Origin: Bacteroidota bacterium
GTDB taxonomy: Bacteria; Bacteroidota; Bacteroidia; UKL13-3
Direction of reading: 5' to 3'
Length of the DNA: 36,322 bases
NCBI GenBank assembly: GCA_947446605.1
Contig: CANFHJ010000013.1
Coordinates: 1 to 36,322 of the forward strand
Below, in pieces: positions 17,773 to 26,914 of the stretch. The translations under genes were made by a program, and so were the position numbers. Numbering within the stretch: the stretch's first letter is position 1; each line of letters opens with the position of its first letter. Below the pieces are notes generated by a model that worked only from the letters and a program-made list of their open reading frames with translations, did no database searches and was not told the DNA's origin.

Positions 17773-20340
17773 TTAGTGCTTACATTCTTTTTTAGCTTCA
17801 CCTTCTGCGCAACATTTTCCTTTTGGAGCAGCATCCTCATGAGATTTCACACATTCAGCACCACAACTTTTGGTACAAGCTTCTGCAGACTCACATCCTT
17901 TTTTGCAATTATCTATACAAGCACCTGCTGCATTTGCATTGTGTTTGCTGCATGTTTTTGACTCCATAGAACAATCCATTTTACCTTTGCACATTTCTTT
18001 GCATTTGGCTTCATCAAACTTACCATCTGCTCCATACATGCTCATGCACATTTCTTTTTGCTCAGCTGAACAAGCATTGCTATCGCAATAAGCAGCACAT
18101 TCTTCTTTGGTCATGGTCATGCAACGACTTAAATCGCAGTTACCCATTTTAACGCCACAATGAGCAGATGCCATGGCATCACATTGTTCCATTTGGGCAC
18201 CGTCCATTTTACATTGACCTTTAGTCATACCACCTTCTACAGCAATGTAGGGTGCAATTACCAATGAAACAATAGACATTAATTTAATTAATATATTCAT
18301 TGAAGGACCAGAAGTATCTTTAAATGGATCACCAACTGTATCTCCAGTTACAGAAGCTTTATGTGGCTCAGATTTTTTGTAAAACATTTCGCCGTTGATC
18401 ATTACACCTTTTTCGAATGATTTCTTAGCATTATCCCAAGCACCACCAGCGTTTGATTGGAAAATACCCATCAATACACCACTTACAGTTACACCAGCTA
18501 ATAAACCTCCTAAAACTTCAGGACCAAATGTAAATCCAACAATTATTGGTGTAATTAGGGCAATAGCACCTGGCAACATCATTTCGCGAATAGATGCCTT
18601 AGTTGAAATAGCAACACATTTTTCGTATTCAGGTTTTGCTTTGTATTCCATAATACCAGGAATTTCGCGGAACTGACGACGAACTTCTTGTACCATATCC
18701 ATTGCAGCTTTACCTACCGCTTGAATACACAATGCTGAGAAAATAAATGGAATCATTCCACCTACAAATAAACCAGCCAAAACTGGTGCTTTGTAAATAT
18801 CAATTGCATCAATACCTGCAATACCAACGAAGGCAGCAAATAATGCCAATGAGGTTAATGCTGCAGAAGCAATTGCAAATCCTTTACCAGTTGCAGCGGT
18901 AGTATTACCAACAGCATCCAAATTATCTGTACGTTCACGAACTTCAGGAGGTAATTGACTCATTTCAGCAATACCACCTGCATTATCTGCAATGGGTCCA
19001 AATGCATCAATTGCTAATTGCATAGCAGTTGTTGCCATCATACCTGCAGCGGCAATTGCAACACCATATAAACCTGCAAAATGGTAAGATAACATAATAC
19101 CAGCAGCTAAAGTTAATACTGGAATTACTGTAGATTTCATACCTACAGATAAACCACCAATAATATTTGTAGCATGACCAGTAGAAGATTGTTGAATAAT
19201 AGACAATACAGGTGCTTTACCCATTGCAGTATAATATTCAGTTACAATACTCATAATAGCACCTACAACAGTACCAACTAGAATGGCATAGAATACACTC
19301 ATTTTTGTAAACTCATATCCACGTAGGCTTAAATTTTCAGGCAACATCCAGTTTACAATAAAATAAGAAGCGGCCACAGTTAACAACATAGACGACCAGT
19401 TACCAAGGTTCAATGCATTTTGTACACTAGATTTATCATCTTTAATAGTAACGAACCAAGTACCTACGATAGAGAATAATATACCTAGACCACAAATGAT
19501 CATTGGCAATAAAATGGGAGATAAACCACCAAAATTATCAGTCACTATAATTTCTTGTCCCAAAACCATGGTAGCAAGAATGGTAGCAACGTATGAACCA
19601 AATAAATCGGCACCCATACCAGCAACGTCGCCCACGTTATCACCTACGTTATCTGCAATAGTAGCAGGGTTACGTACATCATCTTCAGGAATACCTGCTT
19701 CTACCTTACCCACTAAATCTGCGCCAACATCGGCAGCTTTGGTATAAATACCACCACCCACACGGGCAAACAAGGCAATAGACTCAGCTCCTAAAGAGAA
19801 GCCTGTTAATACCTCGATGGCAGTTTTAACTGTATCGGTGCCTAAATCAGCAAAATAAGTTAAGAAAGCAATAAACAAGCCTCCTAAACCTAAAACGGCT
19901 AAACCAGCAACGCCTAAGCCCATAACTGTTCCACCAGTAAAAGAAACTTTTAGAGCTTGTTTTAAACTGGTACGCGCAGCTTGTGTGGTTCTAACGTTGG
20001 CTTTGGTAGCCACTTTCATTCCAATATATCCGGCAGTTGCAGAGAATACTGCACCAATAATAAATGCGATAGAAATAACCCAACTAGAATGGATTGGTTT
20101 TCCATTAATTTCATGAATGGTTCCTGAATAAGCCAATAATGCAGCAGCAAATGTTACAAAGATGCCCAATACTTTCCATTCAGCTTTTAAGAAGGCCATA
20201 GCACCATCTGCTATGTAACCAGCTAGTTCTTGCATTTTAGCATCACCAGCGTCTTGCTTAGAAACCCAAGCACTTTTAATGGCCATTACAATGAGGCCAA
20301 CTACCCCTAGGGCAGGAACTAGATAAATCAATTGCGTCAT
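17773..20340 (-). CDS. hppA: Membrane-bound ion-pumping pyrophosphatase with Cys-rich C-terminal tail
   Basis: This integral-membrane enzyme couples PPi hydrolysis to H+ and/or Na+ export. Residues 1-700 form the standard core of about 16 helices, with the catalytic segment [35 protein letters not shown] (204-238). NTTAATGKG (479-487) has Ala and Gly at the positions that mark K+-dependent enzymes, instead of the Lys and Thr of K+-independent ones. The ion pumped cannot be told by eye. After the last helix (ending SLVIAPYIA) comes a 155-residue hydrophilic extension (701-855) with 22 cysteines, many in CxxxC or CxxxxC spacing, plus many Met, Lys and Glu. Known structures place the C-terminus on the periplasmic side, so this tail should lie in the periplasm. 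It has its own promoter. Confidence 0.95.
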   Translation of the reverse strand: MTQLIYLVPALGVVGLIVMAIKSAWVSKQDAGDAKMQELAGYIADGAMAFLKAEWKVLGIFVTFAAALLAYSGTIHEINGKPIHSSWVISIAFIIGAVFSATAGYIGMKVATKANVRTTQAARTSLKQALKVSFTGGTVMGLGVAGLAVLGLGGLFIAFLTYFADLGTDTVKTAIEVLTGFSLGAESIALFARVGGGIYTKAADVGADLVGKVEAGIPEDDVRNPATIADNVGDNVGDVAGMGADLFGSYVATILATMVLGQEIIVTDNFGGLSPILLPMIICGLGILFSIVGTWFVTIKDDKSSVQNALNLGNWSSMLLTVAASYFIVNWMLPENLSLRGYEFTKMSVFYAILVGTVVGAIMSIVTEYYTAMGKAPVLSIIQQSSTGHATNIIGGLSVGMKSTVIPVLTLAAGIMLSYHFAGLYGVAIAAAGMMATTAMQLAIDAFGPIADNAGGIAEMSQLPPEVRERTDNLDAVGNTTAATGKGFAIASAALTSLALFAAFVGIAGIDAIDIYKAPVLAGLFVGGMIPFIFSALCIQAVGKAAMDMVQEVRRQFREIPGIMEYKAKPEYEKCVAISTKASIREMMLPGAIALITPIIVGFTFGPEVLGGLLAGVTVSGVLMGIFQSNAGGAWDNAKKSFEKGVMINGEMFYKKSEPHKASVTGDTVGDPFKDTSGPSMNILIKLMSIVSLVIAPYIAVEGGMTKGQCKMDGAQMEQCDAMASAHCGVKMGNCDLSRCMTMTKEECAAYCDSNACSAEQKEMCMSMYGADGKFDEAKCKEMCKGKMDCSMESKTCSKHNANAAGACIDNCKKGCESAEACTKSCGAECVKSHEDAAPKGKCCAEGEAKKECKH

Positions 20341-20378
20341 AAGTTTTTCCTATAAGTTGTATTTTCTTTTGAAGGTTG

Positions 20379-20410
20379 CAAAAATAGGGATTGACAGCCA
20401 TTTTAAGCAA
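20379..20410 (-). promoter_or_regulatory. Bacteroidota-type promoter of hppA
   Basis: On the minus strand, TTG (20408-20410), a 21-base spacer and TATTTTTG (20379-20386) match the -33/-7 pattern. A leader of about 35 bases precedes the hppA ATG. The divergent gene starts at 20485. Confidence 0.6.
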
Positions 20411-20484
20411 GTAAAATTAAAAATCCTTTTATTTAGTAATCAGCAAGTTAGGAATAACCATGAAATTAGGCTCAAATTTTAGTC

Positions 20485-21312
20485 ATGAAACCCCACATTT
20501 TACCCCTTTTAGCTTTCTTGCTTTGGCAAGATGCATCTCAAGCTCAATTAATTGGCCGAAGCTATGGCGCAAAGCCTTTGGCATTGGGCGGAATAAGCAG
20601 CCTAAGCGATAATGGATTTGAAACAATTAACAATCCAGCCTTACTCGCAAATGGAGCAGAAAACAGCGTATCGCTATTTCAAGAAACCCCATACCTGCAA
20701 AAGGATTTAGGCGTTTCTGGAATAAGTTACCAAAGAAAAAACACTAATTTCTCCCAAGGGATTTGTCTTATTCAATCTGGCAATTCCTATTTCAAACAAC
20801 AACTCTTAGCGTTTGCCCTCGCAAAAAAATTAAGTGAGCACCTTTATTTAGGGGCTGCATTGCATTACCAAGTTAGCTACCAATTTCAATTGCAAACACA
20901 ATATAATTTAATGGGAGCCTTGGGATTGCTATTGCACTTAAAGAAAAATTGGACATTTTCTTCCTGTATTCTTAACTTAAATGCCGCTCGTAATCACTTA
21001 AAAATTGAGCCTAGCCCAATTACAGTAATGCGTTTTGGGTGCGCCTACAAGGTAAACGACAATCTCAATTTTCTAGCTGAGCAAGAACAAATTCTAGGCA
21101 GCCAAGGTCAATTAAAATTGGGCATGAGTATTCGGTTCGACCCAAAATTTGACCTTTACCTTGGATTGAACAAAAGTGCCCAGTTATATAGTTTTGCTTG
21201 TAGTTACCAAACAAAAAAAACGCGCAGTATAGTTGGCGCAAGTGTGCATGCTGTATTAGGAATTAGCCCATATATTGAATTTCAGTATTTACCCTTTAGC
21301 AGTAAAAAATAA
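20485..21312 (+). CDS. Outer-membrane beta-barrel protein, PorV/PorQ-like
   Basis: This 275-aa exported protein has a signal peptide (MKPHILPLLAFLLWQDASQAQ). The mature start reads IGRSYGAKPLALGGISSLSDNGFETINNPALLANG, a pattern typical of the PorV/UPF0164/FadL-like barrel group (R..A.G.A..A...D......NPA.LA). The rest alternates amphipathic strands and turns and ends with IEFQYLPF, as barrel proteins do. PorV itself is a T9SS shuttle, but this is a short member and its exact role is unknown. Its stop and the next start overlap as TAATG, so it is coupled to the HhH-barrel gene. Together they look like a two-component outer-membrane unit. Confidence 0.7.
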   Translation: MKPHILPLLAFLLWQDASQAQLIGRSYGAKPLALGGISSLSDNGFETINNPALLANGAENSVSLFQETPYLQKDLGVSGISYQRKNTNFSQGICLIQSGNSYFKQQLLAFALAKKLSEHLYLGAALHYQVSYQFQLQTQYNLMGALGLLLHLKKNWTFSSCILNLNAARNHLKIEPSPITVMRFGCAYKVNDNLNFLAEQEQILGSQGQLKLGMSIRFDPKFDLYLGLNKSAQLYSFACSYQTKKTRSIVGASVHAVLGISPYIEFQYLPFSSKK

Positions 21313-23330
21313 TGCGCTTTTTATTTCTTATACAACTCAGTTTAATTACACAATTGTTGTTTTCCCAAAACATTGATGTGCCTAAAAAGTGGATCAAAGA
21401 GCAAGTGGTTATTTTATGTGAAAACCAAAGTATGGCTATAGATCAAAGCGACTTGGAAATGAACATGAATGAATGGCTTGAAAACCCATTAATACTGAAT
21501 AAAACTGATTTTTTTGAAATCAATAAATTCCTTTTCTTAAATCAGAATCAAAAGGCAAACCTATTACAACACCTAAAAAAATATGGTCCATTTTTAGACC
21601 AATATGAGCTGCAAGCTATTGAAGGTTTTGATGAAAAAACGGCGCAATTATTGAGTTATTTTGTAATTATTGACGAACGCAATGGGATTGATTATTACTC
21701 TTTGAAAGAGATACTCAAAAACGGCAAAAACGAACTCATACTTGGTTTGGATCAAAACTTCCAAAAAAGTAAAGGCTATGAGGCCCCAGAACAATTTGTT
21801 GGTTCGAACCAACGCATTGCCTTGCGGTACAGATTTGCATTGGCCAACAAACTATATTTTGGCTGTAGTTTTGAAAAAGATGCTGGAGAAAGCTGGGGAA
21901 CTATTGGAGATTTTCAAGGATTTCACTTCGTTTATAAAGGCAAAGGGCTTTTACAAACCCTTGCGCTTGGCGATTACCAAGCAAATTTTGGAAAAGGTTT
22001 GTCCATAGGCAGTTCTATGTTTAATGGTAAATCAGCTCTGGTATTTCAAAATCAATATTTAAATGAGGGAATAAAAGCCTACCGTTCCTTAAATGAAAGC
22101 GGATTTTTTAGAGGCATTGCCATTGGTTTAAAGAAAAATCATTTCAATTTTCATGTGATGGCAAGCTTACTCCCACAAAGTGCATTGGTAAAATATGACA
22201 GCCTATTGCAAGAGGATAAAATTGGCAATATCATAGCAAGTGGCTTGCATAGAACACAACTTGAAATAGCTAAAAAGAATAGTGTTTATAAAACCTTTTT
22301 TGGCATTCAAATTACCTATCAAAAAAAGAAATTACAACTTGGTGCCAGTTATAATAAACAAGAAAATAGTAGCAATTCTAAATTAGAAAGTGATTTCAAA
22401 AACTGGCAAAACCCTATATTAAACAGCCATCTTGGGCTATCTGGTAATTATTACCTAAACAATATCTTAATAGGTACCGAATTATCTTTTATGGGGAATG
22501 GAGAACAGGGCATAATTGCAAATGCATTAATTCCCCTAAATGCCAAATTGGATGCCATGTGCATTCACAGAAATTTCAGCAAAGCCTTTGAAAACAATTA
22601 CGGAAATGTTTGGAGCGCAAACAGCAGTATTGGCAATGAAAAAGGAACCTATATGGCATTTAGTTACCGACCAAAGAAATACCACCAAATAGATTTCTAT
22701 ACGGATGTATTTAAAACAAGTGGCCCAAGTTATCAAGCGGCCTATGCCAATTTAAGCAAGGATTATTTTGTGCATTATACTTGGCAACAATCAAAAACAT
22801 TTCAGATTGAAATGAGGTACAGACAACAAGAAACAGAAAAAAACATACCATCAGAAATGAGTAAAACAAAAATATTAGTACCAGAAACACGCAGCCAATT
22901 CAGGTTTCAGGCAAATTACAGTATTAATAAAGCGTGGACCTACCAATTTAGGGCAGAGAAAATTATAGCACAAAAAACAGATGGTATAAAATATGCAGGA
23001 CAATTAATTTTCCATGATTTAAACTACCATCCAAAAGGAGAAAAAATGAGTTTACATGCCAGGTTTTGCATCTTTCAGATTGAAGATTTTTGCGCCCGAA
23101 TTTACATGCAAGAAGGGGATGTAATTTATAATTACGCGCAAACACAATTAAATGGAAATGGCTATCGTACCTATTTAATTGCGGGATATAGGATCGGCAA
23201 AAAGACACAACTACAAATTAAAATTGCACAAACCTATTTACCAGAAAAATTAGAAATAGGAAGTGGCTTAGACCAAACCAAAGGTCCTTTTCAAAGTGAA
23301 GGAAAAATTCAATTGTTTATGAAGTTCTAA
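21312..23330 (+). CDS. Helix-hairpin-helix domain fused to a predicted outer-membrane beta-barrel
   Basis: This 672-aa exported protein has a signal peptide (MRFLFLIQLSLITQLLFSQ). A helix-hairpin-helix region of the Bacteroidota type follows (about 55-120): WLENPLILNKTDFFEINKFLFL, then YGPFLDQYELQAIEGFDEKTAQLLSYF. The remaining ~550 residues are a long series of beta strands with aromatic girdles (RIALRYRFALANKLYFGCSF, FRFQANYSINKAWTYQFRAEK) and end in FMKF, fitting a large outer-membrane barrel. HhH units usually bind DNA, as in ComEA, so a DNA-related surface role is possible but unproven. It overlaps its PorV-like partner by one base. Its stop codon directly abuts that of the converging AlkD-like gene. 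Confidence 0.74.
   Translation: MRFLFLIQLSLITQLLFSQNIDVPKKWIKEQVVILCENQSMAIDQSDLEMNMNEWLENPLILNKTDFFEINKFLFLNQNQKANLLQHLKKYGPFLDQYELQAIEGFDEKTAQLLSYFVIIDERNGIDYYSLKEILKNGKNELILGLDQNFQKSKGYEAPEQFVGSNQRIALRYRFALANKLYFGCSFEKDAGESWGTIGDFQGFHFVYKGKGLLQTLALGDYQANFGKGLSIGSSMFNGKSALVFQNQYLNEGIKAYRSLNESGFFRGIAIGLKKNHFNFHVMASLLPQSALVKYDSLLQEDKIGNIIASGLHRTQLEIAKKNSVYKTFFGIQITYQKKKLQLGASYNKQENSSNSKLESDFKNWQNPILNSHLGLSGNYYLNNILIGTELSFMGNGEQGIIANALIPLNAKLDAMCIHRNFSKAFENNYGNVWSANSSIGNEKGTYMAFSYRPKKYHQIDFYTDVFKTSGPSYQAAYANLSKDYFVHYTWQQSKTFQIEMRYRQQETEKNIPSEMSKTKILVPETRSQFRFQANYSINKAWTYQFRAEKIIAQKTDGIKYAGQLIFHDLNYHPKGEKMSLHARFCIFQIEDFCARIYMQEGDVIYNYAQTQLNGNGYRTYLIAGYRIGKKTQLQIKIAQTYLPEKLEIGSGLDQTKGPFQSEGKIQLFMKF
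21801..21810. repeat. GGTTCGAACC palindrome, copy 2
   Basis: Exact copy inside the HhH-barrel gene; with its flanks it forms the 14-bp palindrome TTGGTTCGAACCAA. Confidence 0.6.
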
Positions 23331-24050
23331 TTAATTCTTTTTTCCTGTTGTTAGTTTGGTATTTAACTCACGTTTTACGCGTGCATGCAATACCGCTTGA
23401 TGCTTTACCATAAAATTTTCAACTTCATTTTTACCAATACTAGAAAGCATTCGCAGGGACCAGGACAAAGCTTTTACTACCATATCATGCCGGTCATTTA
23501 CCAATAATTCGCAAACCGCTAAAGTTTTTTCAATATCGCCCTTCCCACCGCGAGATTTCATATTGAGTGGTATGGTGGCTACTAATGCCAACCTGCGCAT
23601 CCAAAAATCTGAATGCTTTGCCAATTGGTGAATAAATTTTGTACTGAGCTGTTTGTTTCGCCAAGCAATTCCAAAAACATTTACGCCAAAAGTGTCAACA
23701 CAAACCCAATTGTCCATTCCTTTTGTAAAATCATTAAAATCTGCTTCAGTAAATAGTTCCAATGCTTTCTTTTCTAGACCAATAAATTCATAAGCCAATT
23801 GTACCGTTTCCATATAGCCTTCATTAATCAGAAGCTTTGCCAATTCCATTTTTTGGGCTGCAGTAAAATCTTTACAAATTACGCTAAGTTCCTTTAAAAT
23901 CAACTTTAGATCTGGATTTTTAACGCCATATATTTTCAAAATGCTGGGATAAGAAATGATGGCAAATTCCTTTCTGCCCTCATCCTTGAGTTGCAAAAAG
24001 CTTTGGTGCAATCCTTCTATTATATTTTTCAAATCCTGCTTGTTTTTCAT
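23331..24050 (-). CDS. DNA alkylation repair (AlkD-like) HEAT-repeat protein
   Basis: This 239-aa, mostly helical protein resembles AlkC/AlkD DNA glycosylases, which remove N-alkylated purines. The most telling part is DNWVCVDTFGVNVFGIAWRN (about 116-135) followed by HSDFWMRRLALVATIPLNM (about 146-164), matching the family's NWDLVD...hp..WvRR.a.v layout, with the aromatic and acidic residues that line the lesion site. Other members of this superfamily are not glycosylases, so activity is not certain. The gene converges on the HhH-barrel gene with no spacer and diverges from the spt-like gene. No clear promoter is seen upstream. Confidence 0.78.
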   Translation of the reverse strand: MKNKQDLKNIIEGLHQSFLQLKDEGRKEFAIISYPSILKIYGVKNPDLKLILKELSVICKDFTAAQKMELAKLLINEGYMETVQLAYEFIGLEKKALELFTEADFNDFTKGMDNWVCVDTFGVNVFGIAWRNKQLSTKFIHQLAKHSDFWMRRLALVATIPLNMKSRGGKGDIEKTLAVCELLVNDRHDMVVKALSWSLRMLSSIGKNEVENFMVKHQAVLHARVKRELNTKLTTGKKN

Positions 24051-24122
24051 TTCTTACTTAAAATTTAGTCACTTAAACCATGTTCTCCACAAAAAAAGCG
24101 AATAAGAGTCATAAATTCACAT

Positions 24123-24153
24123 TTGGAATCACTTAACGATTTGGTTACTTTTG
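24123..24153 (+). promoter_or_regulatory. Bacteroidota-type promoter of the spt-like gene
   Basis: TTG (24123-24125), 20 bases and TACTTTTG (24146-24153) match the -33/-7 pattern. The start listed in the ORF track (24151, a TTG codon) lies inside this -7 element, which argues for the ATG at 24178. Confidence 0.65.
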
Positions 24154-24177
24154 CCCGCAAATAAAGCAAACAGACAA

Positions 24178-25431
24178 ATGGATCTTTTTGAAAAACTACA
24201 GAAGAAAGCGGGCCCATTAGGCCAATATGCCGATGATGCATACGGCTATTACATGTTTCCGAAATTAGAAGGCGAAATTGGTCCTGAAATGGATTTCCGT
24301 GGCCAAAGGATGCTTAATTGGAGTCTTAACAATTATTTAGGTTTAGCCAATCACCCAGAAGTACGCCAAACAGATGCGGAAGCAGCTGCTAAATTTGGCT
24401 TAGGCTATCCAATGGGTGCGCGCATGATGAGTGGAAACTCTGTTTACCACGAACAACTAGATAGAGAATTGGCTGCTTTTGAATCTAAAGAAGATGCTGT
24501 TTTATTAAACTATGGATACCAAGGAATGGTGAGTGCCATTGACGCCTTGGTTGATAGACATGATGTAATTGTATACGATGCCGAAAGTCATGCTTGTATT
24601 GTTGATGGTGTTAGACTTCACATGGGCAAGCGCTTTGTGTTCGAACATAACGACATGCTAAGCTTAGAAAAGCAATTGCAACGCGCTACTCGTTTAACAC
24701 AAGAATCGGGAGGTGCTATTTTGGTAATTACTGAAGGTGTATTTGGAATGACAGGTGCACAGGGAAATTTGAAAGATATTGTTGCACTAAAATCAAAATA
24801 TAATTTTCGCTTATTTGTAGATGATGCGCATGGATTTGGCACCATGGGAAAAACAGGCGCTGGTACAGGTGAGGAGCAAAATTGCCAAGATGGGATAGAT
24901 ATTTATTTTGGAACCTTTGCAAAATCAATGGCATTAATTGGAGGTTTTATTGCTGCCAATAAAGAAGTAGTAAAATTCTTGCGTTACAATTTACGTTCTC
25001 AGATTTATGCTAAATCGGTGCCAATGCCAATTGTAATTGGTGCTCTAAAAAGATTGGACTTAATTCGCAATCACCCGGAATTTAGAGAAAATTTATGGAA
25101 AGTAGTGAATGCGTTACAAACCGGATTAAAGGCAGAAGGCTTTGACTTGGGTCGAACCAACTCCCCTGTTTCTCCTGTTATTATGCACGGAACTGTTGCT
25201 GAATCTACAGCAGTAGTGCACGACTTAAGAGAAAATTACCATATTTTCTGTTCTGTAGTTGTTTATCCTGTTATTCCAAAAGGCATGATTTTATTGCGTT
25301 TAATTCCTACAGCAGTTCATACAGTGGAGCAAGCGGAAATAACCATCAAAGCTTTCAAAGAAATTAGAGAGAAATTGAAAGATGGTGCTTATAATAACGA
25401 CAAGGTGATTAACATGGCAGAAAAAAATTGA
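24178..25431 (+). CDS. spt: PLP-dependent alpha-oxoamine synthase, serine palmitoyltransferase-like
   Basis: The 417-aa protein is a class I/II aminotransferase-fold enzyme of the group that condenses an amino acid with an acyl-CoA. Its start, MDLFEKLQKKAGPLGQYADDAYGYYMFPKLEGEIGP, and WSLNNYLGLANHPEV are typical of the Bacteroidota serine palmitoyltransferase set. That enzyme makes 3-ketodihydrosphingosine from serine and palmitoyl-CoA for sphingolipids. Seen here are the PLP-binding DDAHGFGTMG (215-224) and the Schiff-base lysine K249 in GTFAKSMALIGGFIA. Close paralogues (Kbl, BioF) share the fold, so substrate identity is probable, not certain. The ATG at 24178 replaces the upstream TTG of the ORF track, which falls in the promoter. 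Confidence 0.82.
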   Translation: MDLFEKLQKKAGPLGQYADDAYGYYMFPKLEGEIGPEMDFRGQRMLNWSLNNYLGLANHPEVRQTDAEAAAKFGLGYPMGARMMSGNSVYHEQLDRELAAFESKEDAVLLNYGYQGMVSAIDALVDRHDVIVYDAESHACIVDGVRLHMGKRFVFEHNDMLSLEKQLQRATRLTQESGGAILVITEGVFGMTGAQGNLKDIVALKSKYNFRLFVDDAHGFGTMGKTGAGTGEEQNCQDGIDIYFGTFAKSMALIGGFIAANKEVVKFLRYNLRSQIYAKSVPMPIVIGALKRLDLIRNHPEFRENLWKVVNALQTGLKAEGFDLGRTNSPVSPVIMHGTVAESTAVVHDLRENYHIFCSVVVYPVIPKGMILLRLIPTAVHTVEQAEITIKAFKEIREKLKDGAYNNDKVINMAEKN

Positions 25432-25515
25432 CAAAATATTGTCGATTGAATTTCGTTAGTTTGACATTGGTATTTATTTAACTTTTAAATACCTCAAAAA
25501 CCTATTAGTAAATAA

Positions 25516-25977
25516 ATGACTATTAAAAAAATTGGATTTCTATTGCTCATTTTTGCAGCAATCTCATTTAAATCTGCCGAAGAAATTAAGTGGCTTGATT
25601 TCAACAAAGGCTATGAAATGGCCAAAAAGAAAAACAAGATCATGTTGGTAGATGTATATACCGATTGGTGCGGCTGGTGCAAGAGAATGGACAAAGATGC
25701 CTATGCAAAAGAAGGTATCATTAAAGCTGTAAATGCAGATTTTGTTGCAGTAAAATTTAATCCAGAAATCCAAGGTGTAACCTATACATATGATGGTAAA
25801 AATTATACTGGGGAGCAATTAGCTGGTGTAATAAGCAACTATCAAATTAATGGGTATCCAACCACCATATTCATATATCCTAAAGGTAAAAAAATAGAGG
25901 TAATGGCAGGTTATAGAAATGCTGAGCAATTGGCGCCAATTTTAGGTGATATCAAACAAAAGTTTCGCAGTAAATAA
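25516..25977 (+). CDS. Exported thioredoxin-like protein
   Basis: This 153-aa protein has an N-terminal hydrophobic segment (MTIKKIGFLLLIFAAISF) that should export it to the periplasm, then a thioredoxin fold. The redox centre is DWCGWCKRM (C52 and C55), the strand after it is FVAVKFNPE, and the cis-proline is P115 in INGYPTTIFI. The sequence resembles the thioredoxin_7/DUF255-type group. It could reduce or oxidise disulfides in exported proteins; several cysteine-rich exported products are encoded in this window, but a link is speculation. It lies 84 bases after the spt-like gene and is followed by a bidirectional terminator. Confidence 0.88.
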   Translation: MTIKKIGFLLLIFAAISFKSAEEIKWLDFNKGYEMAKKKNKIMLVDVYTDWCGWCKRMDKDAYAKEGIIKAVNADFVAVKFNPEIQGVTYTYDGKNYTGEQLAGVISNYQINGYPTTIFIYPKGKKIEVMAGYRNAEQLAPILGDIKQKFRSK

Positions 25978-25992
25978 TATTCCCTAAACCAT

Positions 25993-26030
25993 AAAAAAAG
26001 CCGCTCATTATATTATGAGCGGCTTTTTTT
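25993..26030. terminator. Bidirectional terminator between the thioredoxin-like gene and lipA
   Basis: The 16-bp stem aaaaaaagccgctcat / atgagcggcttttttt has a 6-base loop (tatatt). The A-run and T-run make it functional for both converging transcripts. Confidence 0.92.
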
Positions 26031-26044
26031 ATTTTATCTAAATA

Positions 26045-26911
26045 TTAAATATGACGTTCTGCATGGTAAGAAGACCTTACCAAGGCGCCAGATTCTACAT
26101 AATTAAAGCCCATTGCCAAACCTGCTTCTTTGTAATAAGCAAATTGTTCTGGCGTAATAAAAGCCTCAACATTCACGTGCATTTTTGTTGGTTGCAAATA
26201 TTGACCTAGTGTTAATACATCACAATTATGAGCGACCAAATCTTGCATTACTTCTAGCACTTCCTGTTCCGTTTCGCCAAGGCCTAACATTACGCCACTT
26301 TTGGTTCTTCTTCCACGTGCTTTGGTTAATTTAATTTGCTCTAAACTACGCTCGTATTTGGCTTGAGGACGAACCTTGCGGTATAAACGTTTTACAGTTT
26401 CCATATTATGAGATACTACCTCTGGTTTTTCATCTAATACCTGGTAAAGTAAATCCCAATGCGAGAGAAAATCTGGAATTAACACTTCCATAGTAGTTCC
26501 AGGACTTTCCTGTTTTACCATACGAATTGTATCGGCCCAAACTTTTGCACCTTTATCTGGTAATTCGTCTCTGTTTACAGAAGTGATAACAGCATGCTTA
26601 ACTTTCATTAAACGAATGGCATCTGCTACCCTGCGTGGTTCATCTAAATCATAGTTGTGAGCTCTTCCTGTAGCAACCGCACAAAACGAGCAACTGCGCG
26701 TACAGGTATTGCCCAAAATCATAAAGGTTGCCGTTCCTTCTCCCCAACATTCGCCCATATTCGGGCAATTCCCACTTTCACAAATCGTATGTAATTTATG
26801 TTCGTCCACTAAACGACGAACATTTCTATAGCTTTCGCCTGTAGGTAATTTCACTTTAAGCCAACTTGGCTTTTTCACTTTCTCTTCTCCTAATACGGGT
26901 AATTCAATCAT
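26045..26911 (-). CDS. lipA: Lipoyl synthase LipA
   Basis: LipA is a radical-SAM enzyme that inserts two sulfur atoms into protein-bound octanoyl groups made by LipB, giving lipoyl cofactor. The 288-aa protein has the auxiliary-cluster motif C44-ESGN-C49-PNMGE-C55, the radical-SAM motif C70-TRS-C74-SF-C77, and the C-terminal RSSYHA motif (279-284) whose serine ligates the auxiliary cluster. All family hallmarks are present. It starts three bases after an outer-membrane-protein gene, so both are probably on one mRNA. Confidence 0.97.
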   Translation of the reverse strand: MIELPVLGEEKVKKPSWLKVKLPTGESYRNVRRLVDEHKLHTICESGNCPNMGECWGEGTATFMILGNTCTRSCSFCAVATGRAHNYDLDEPRRVADAIRLMKVKHAVITSVNRDELPDKGAKVWADTIRMVKQESPGTTMEVLIPDFLSHWDLLYQVLDEKPEVVSHNMETVKRLYRKVRPQAKYERSLEQIKLTKARGRRTKSGVMLGLGETEQEVLEVMQDLVAHNCDVLTLGQYLQPTKMHVNVEAFITPEQFAYYKEAGLAMGFNYVESGALVRSSYHAERHI

Positions 26912-26914
26912 CTC

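Noticed and set aside
17990-18050. EF-hand-like [10 protein letters not shown] in the pyrophosphatase tail
   Set aside because: Only one acidic residue precedes the glycine, so the DxDxDG loop is not met; calcium binding is not supported.
25432-25515. Hairpin (gacaa-aata-ttgtc) and promoter-like TTGACA before the thioredoxin-like gene
   Set aside because: The stem is five pairs without a T-run, and no TAnnTTTG element stands at a fitting distance. Cotranscription with the spt-like gene or a weak promoter are both possible.
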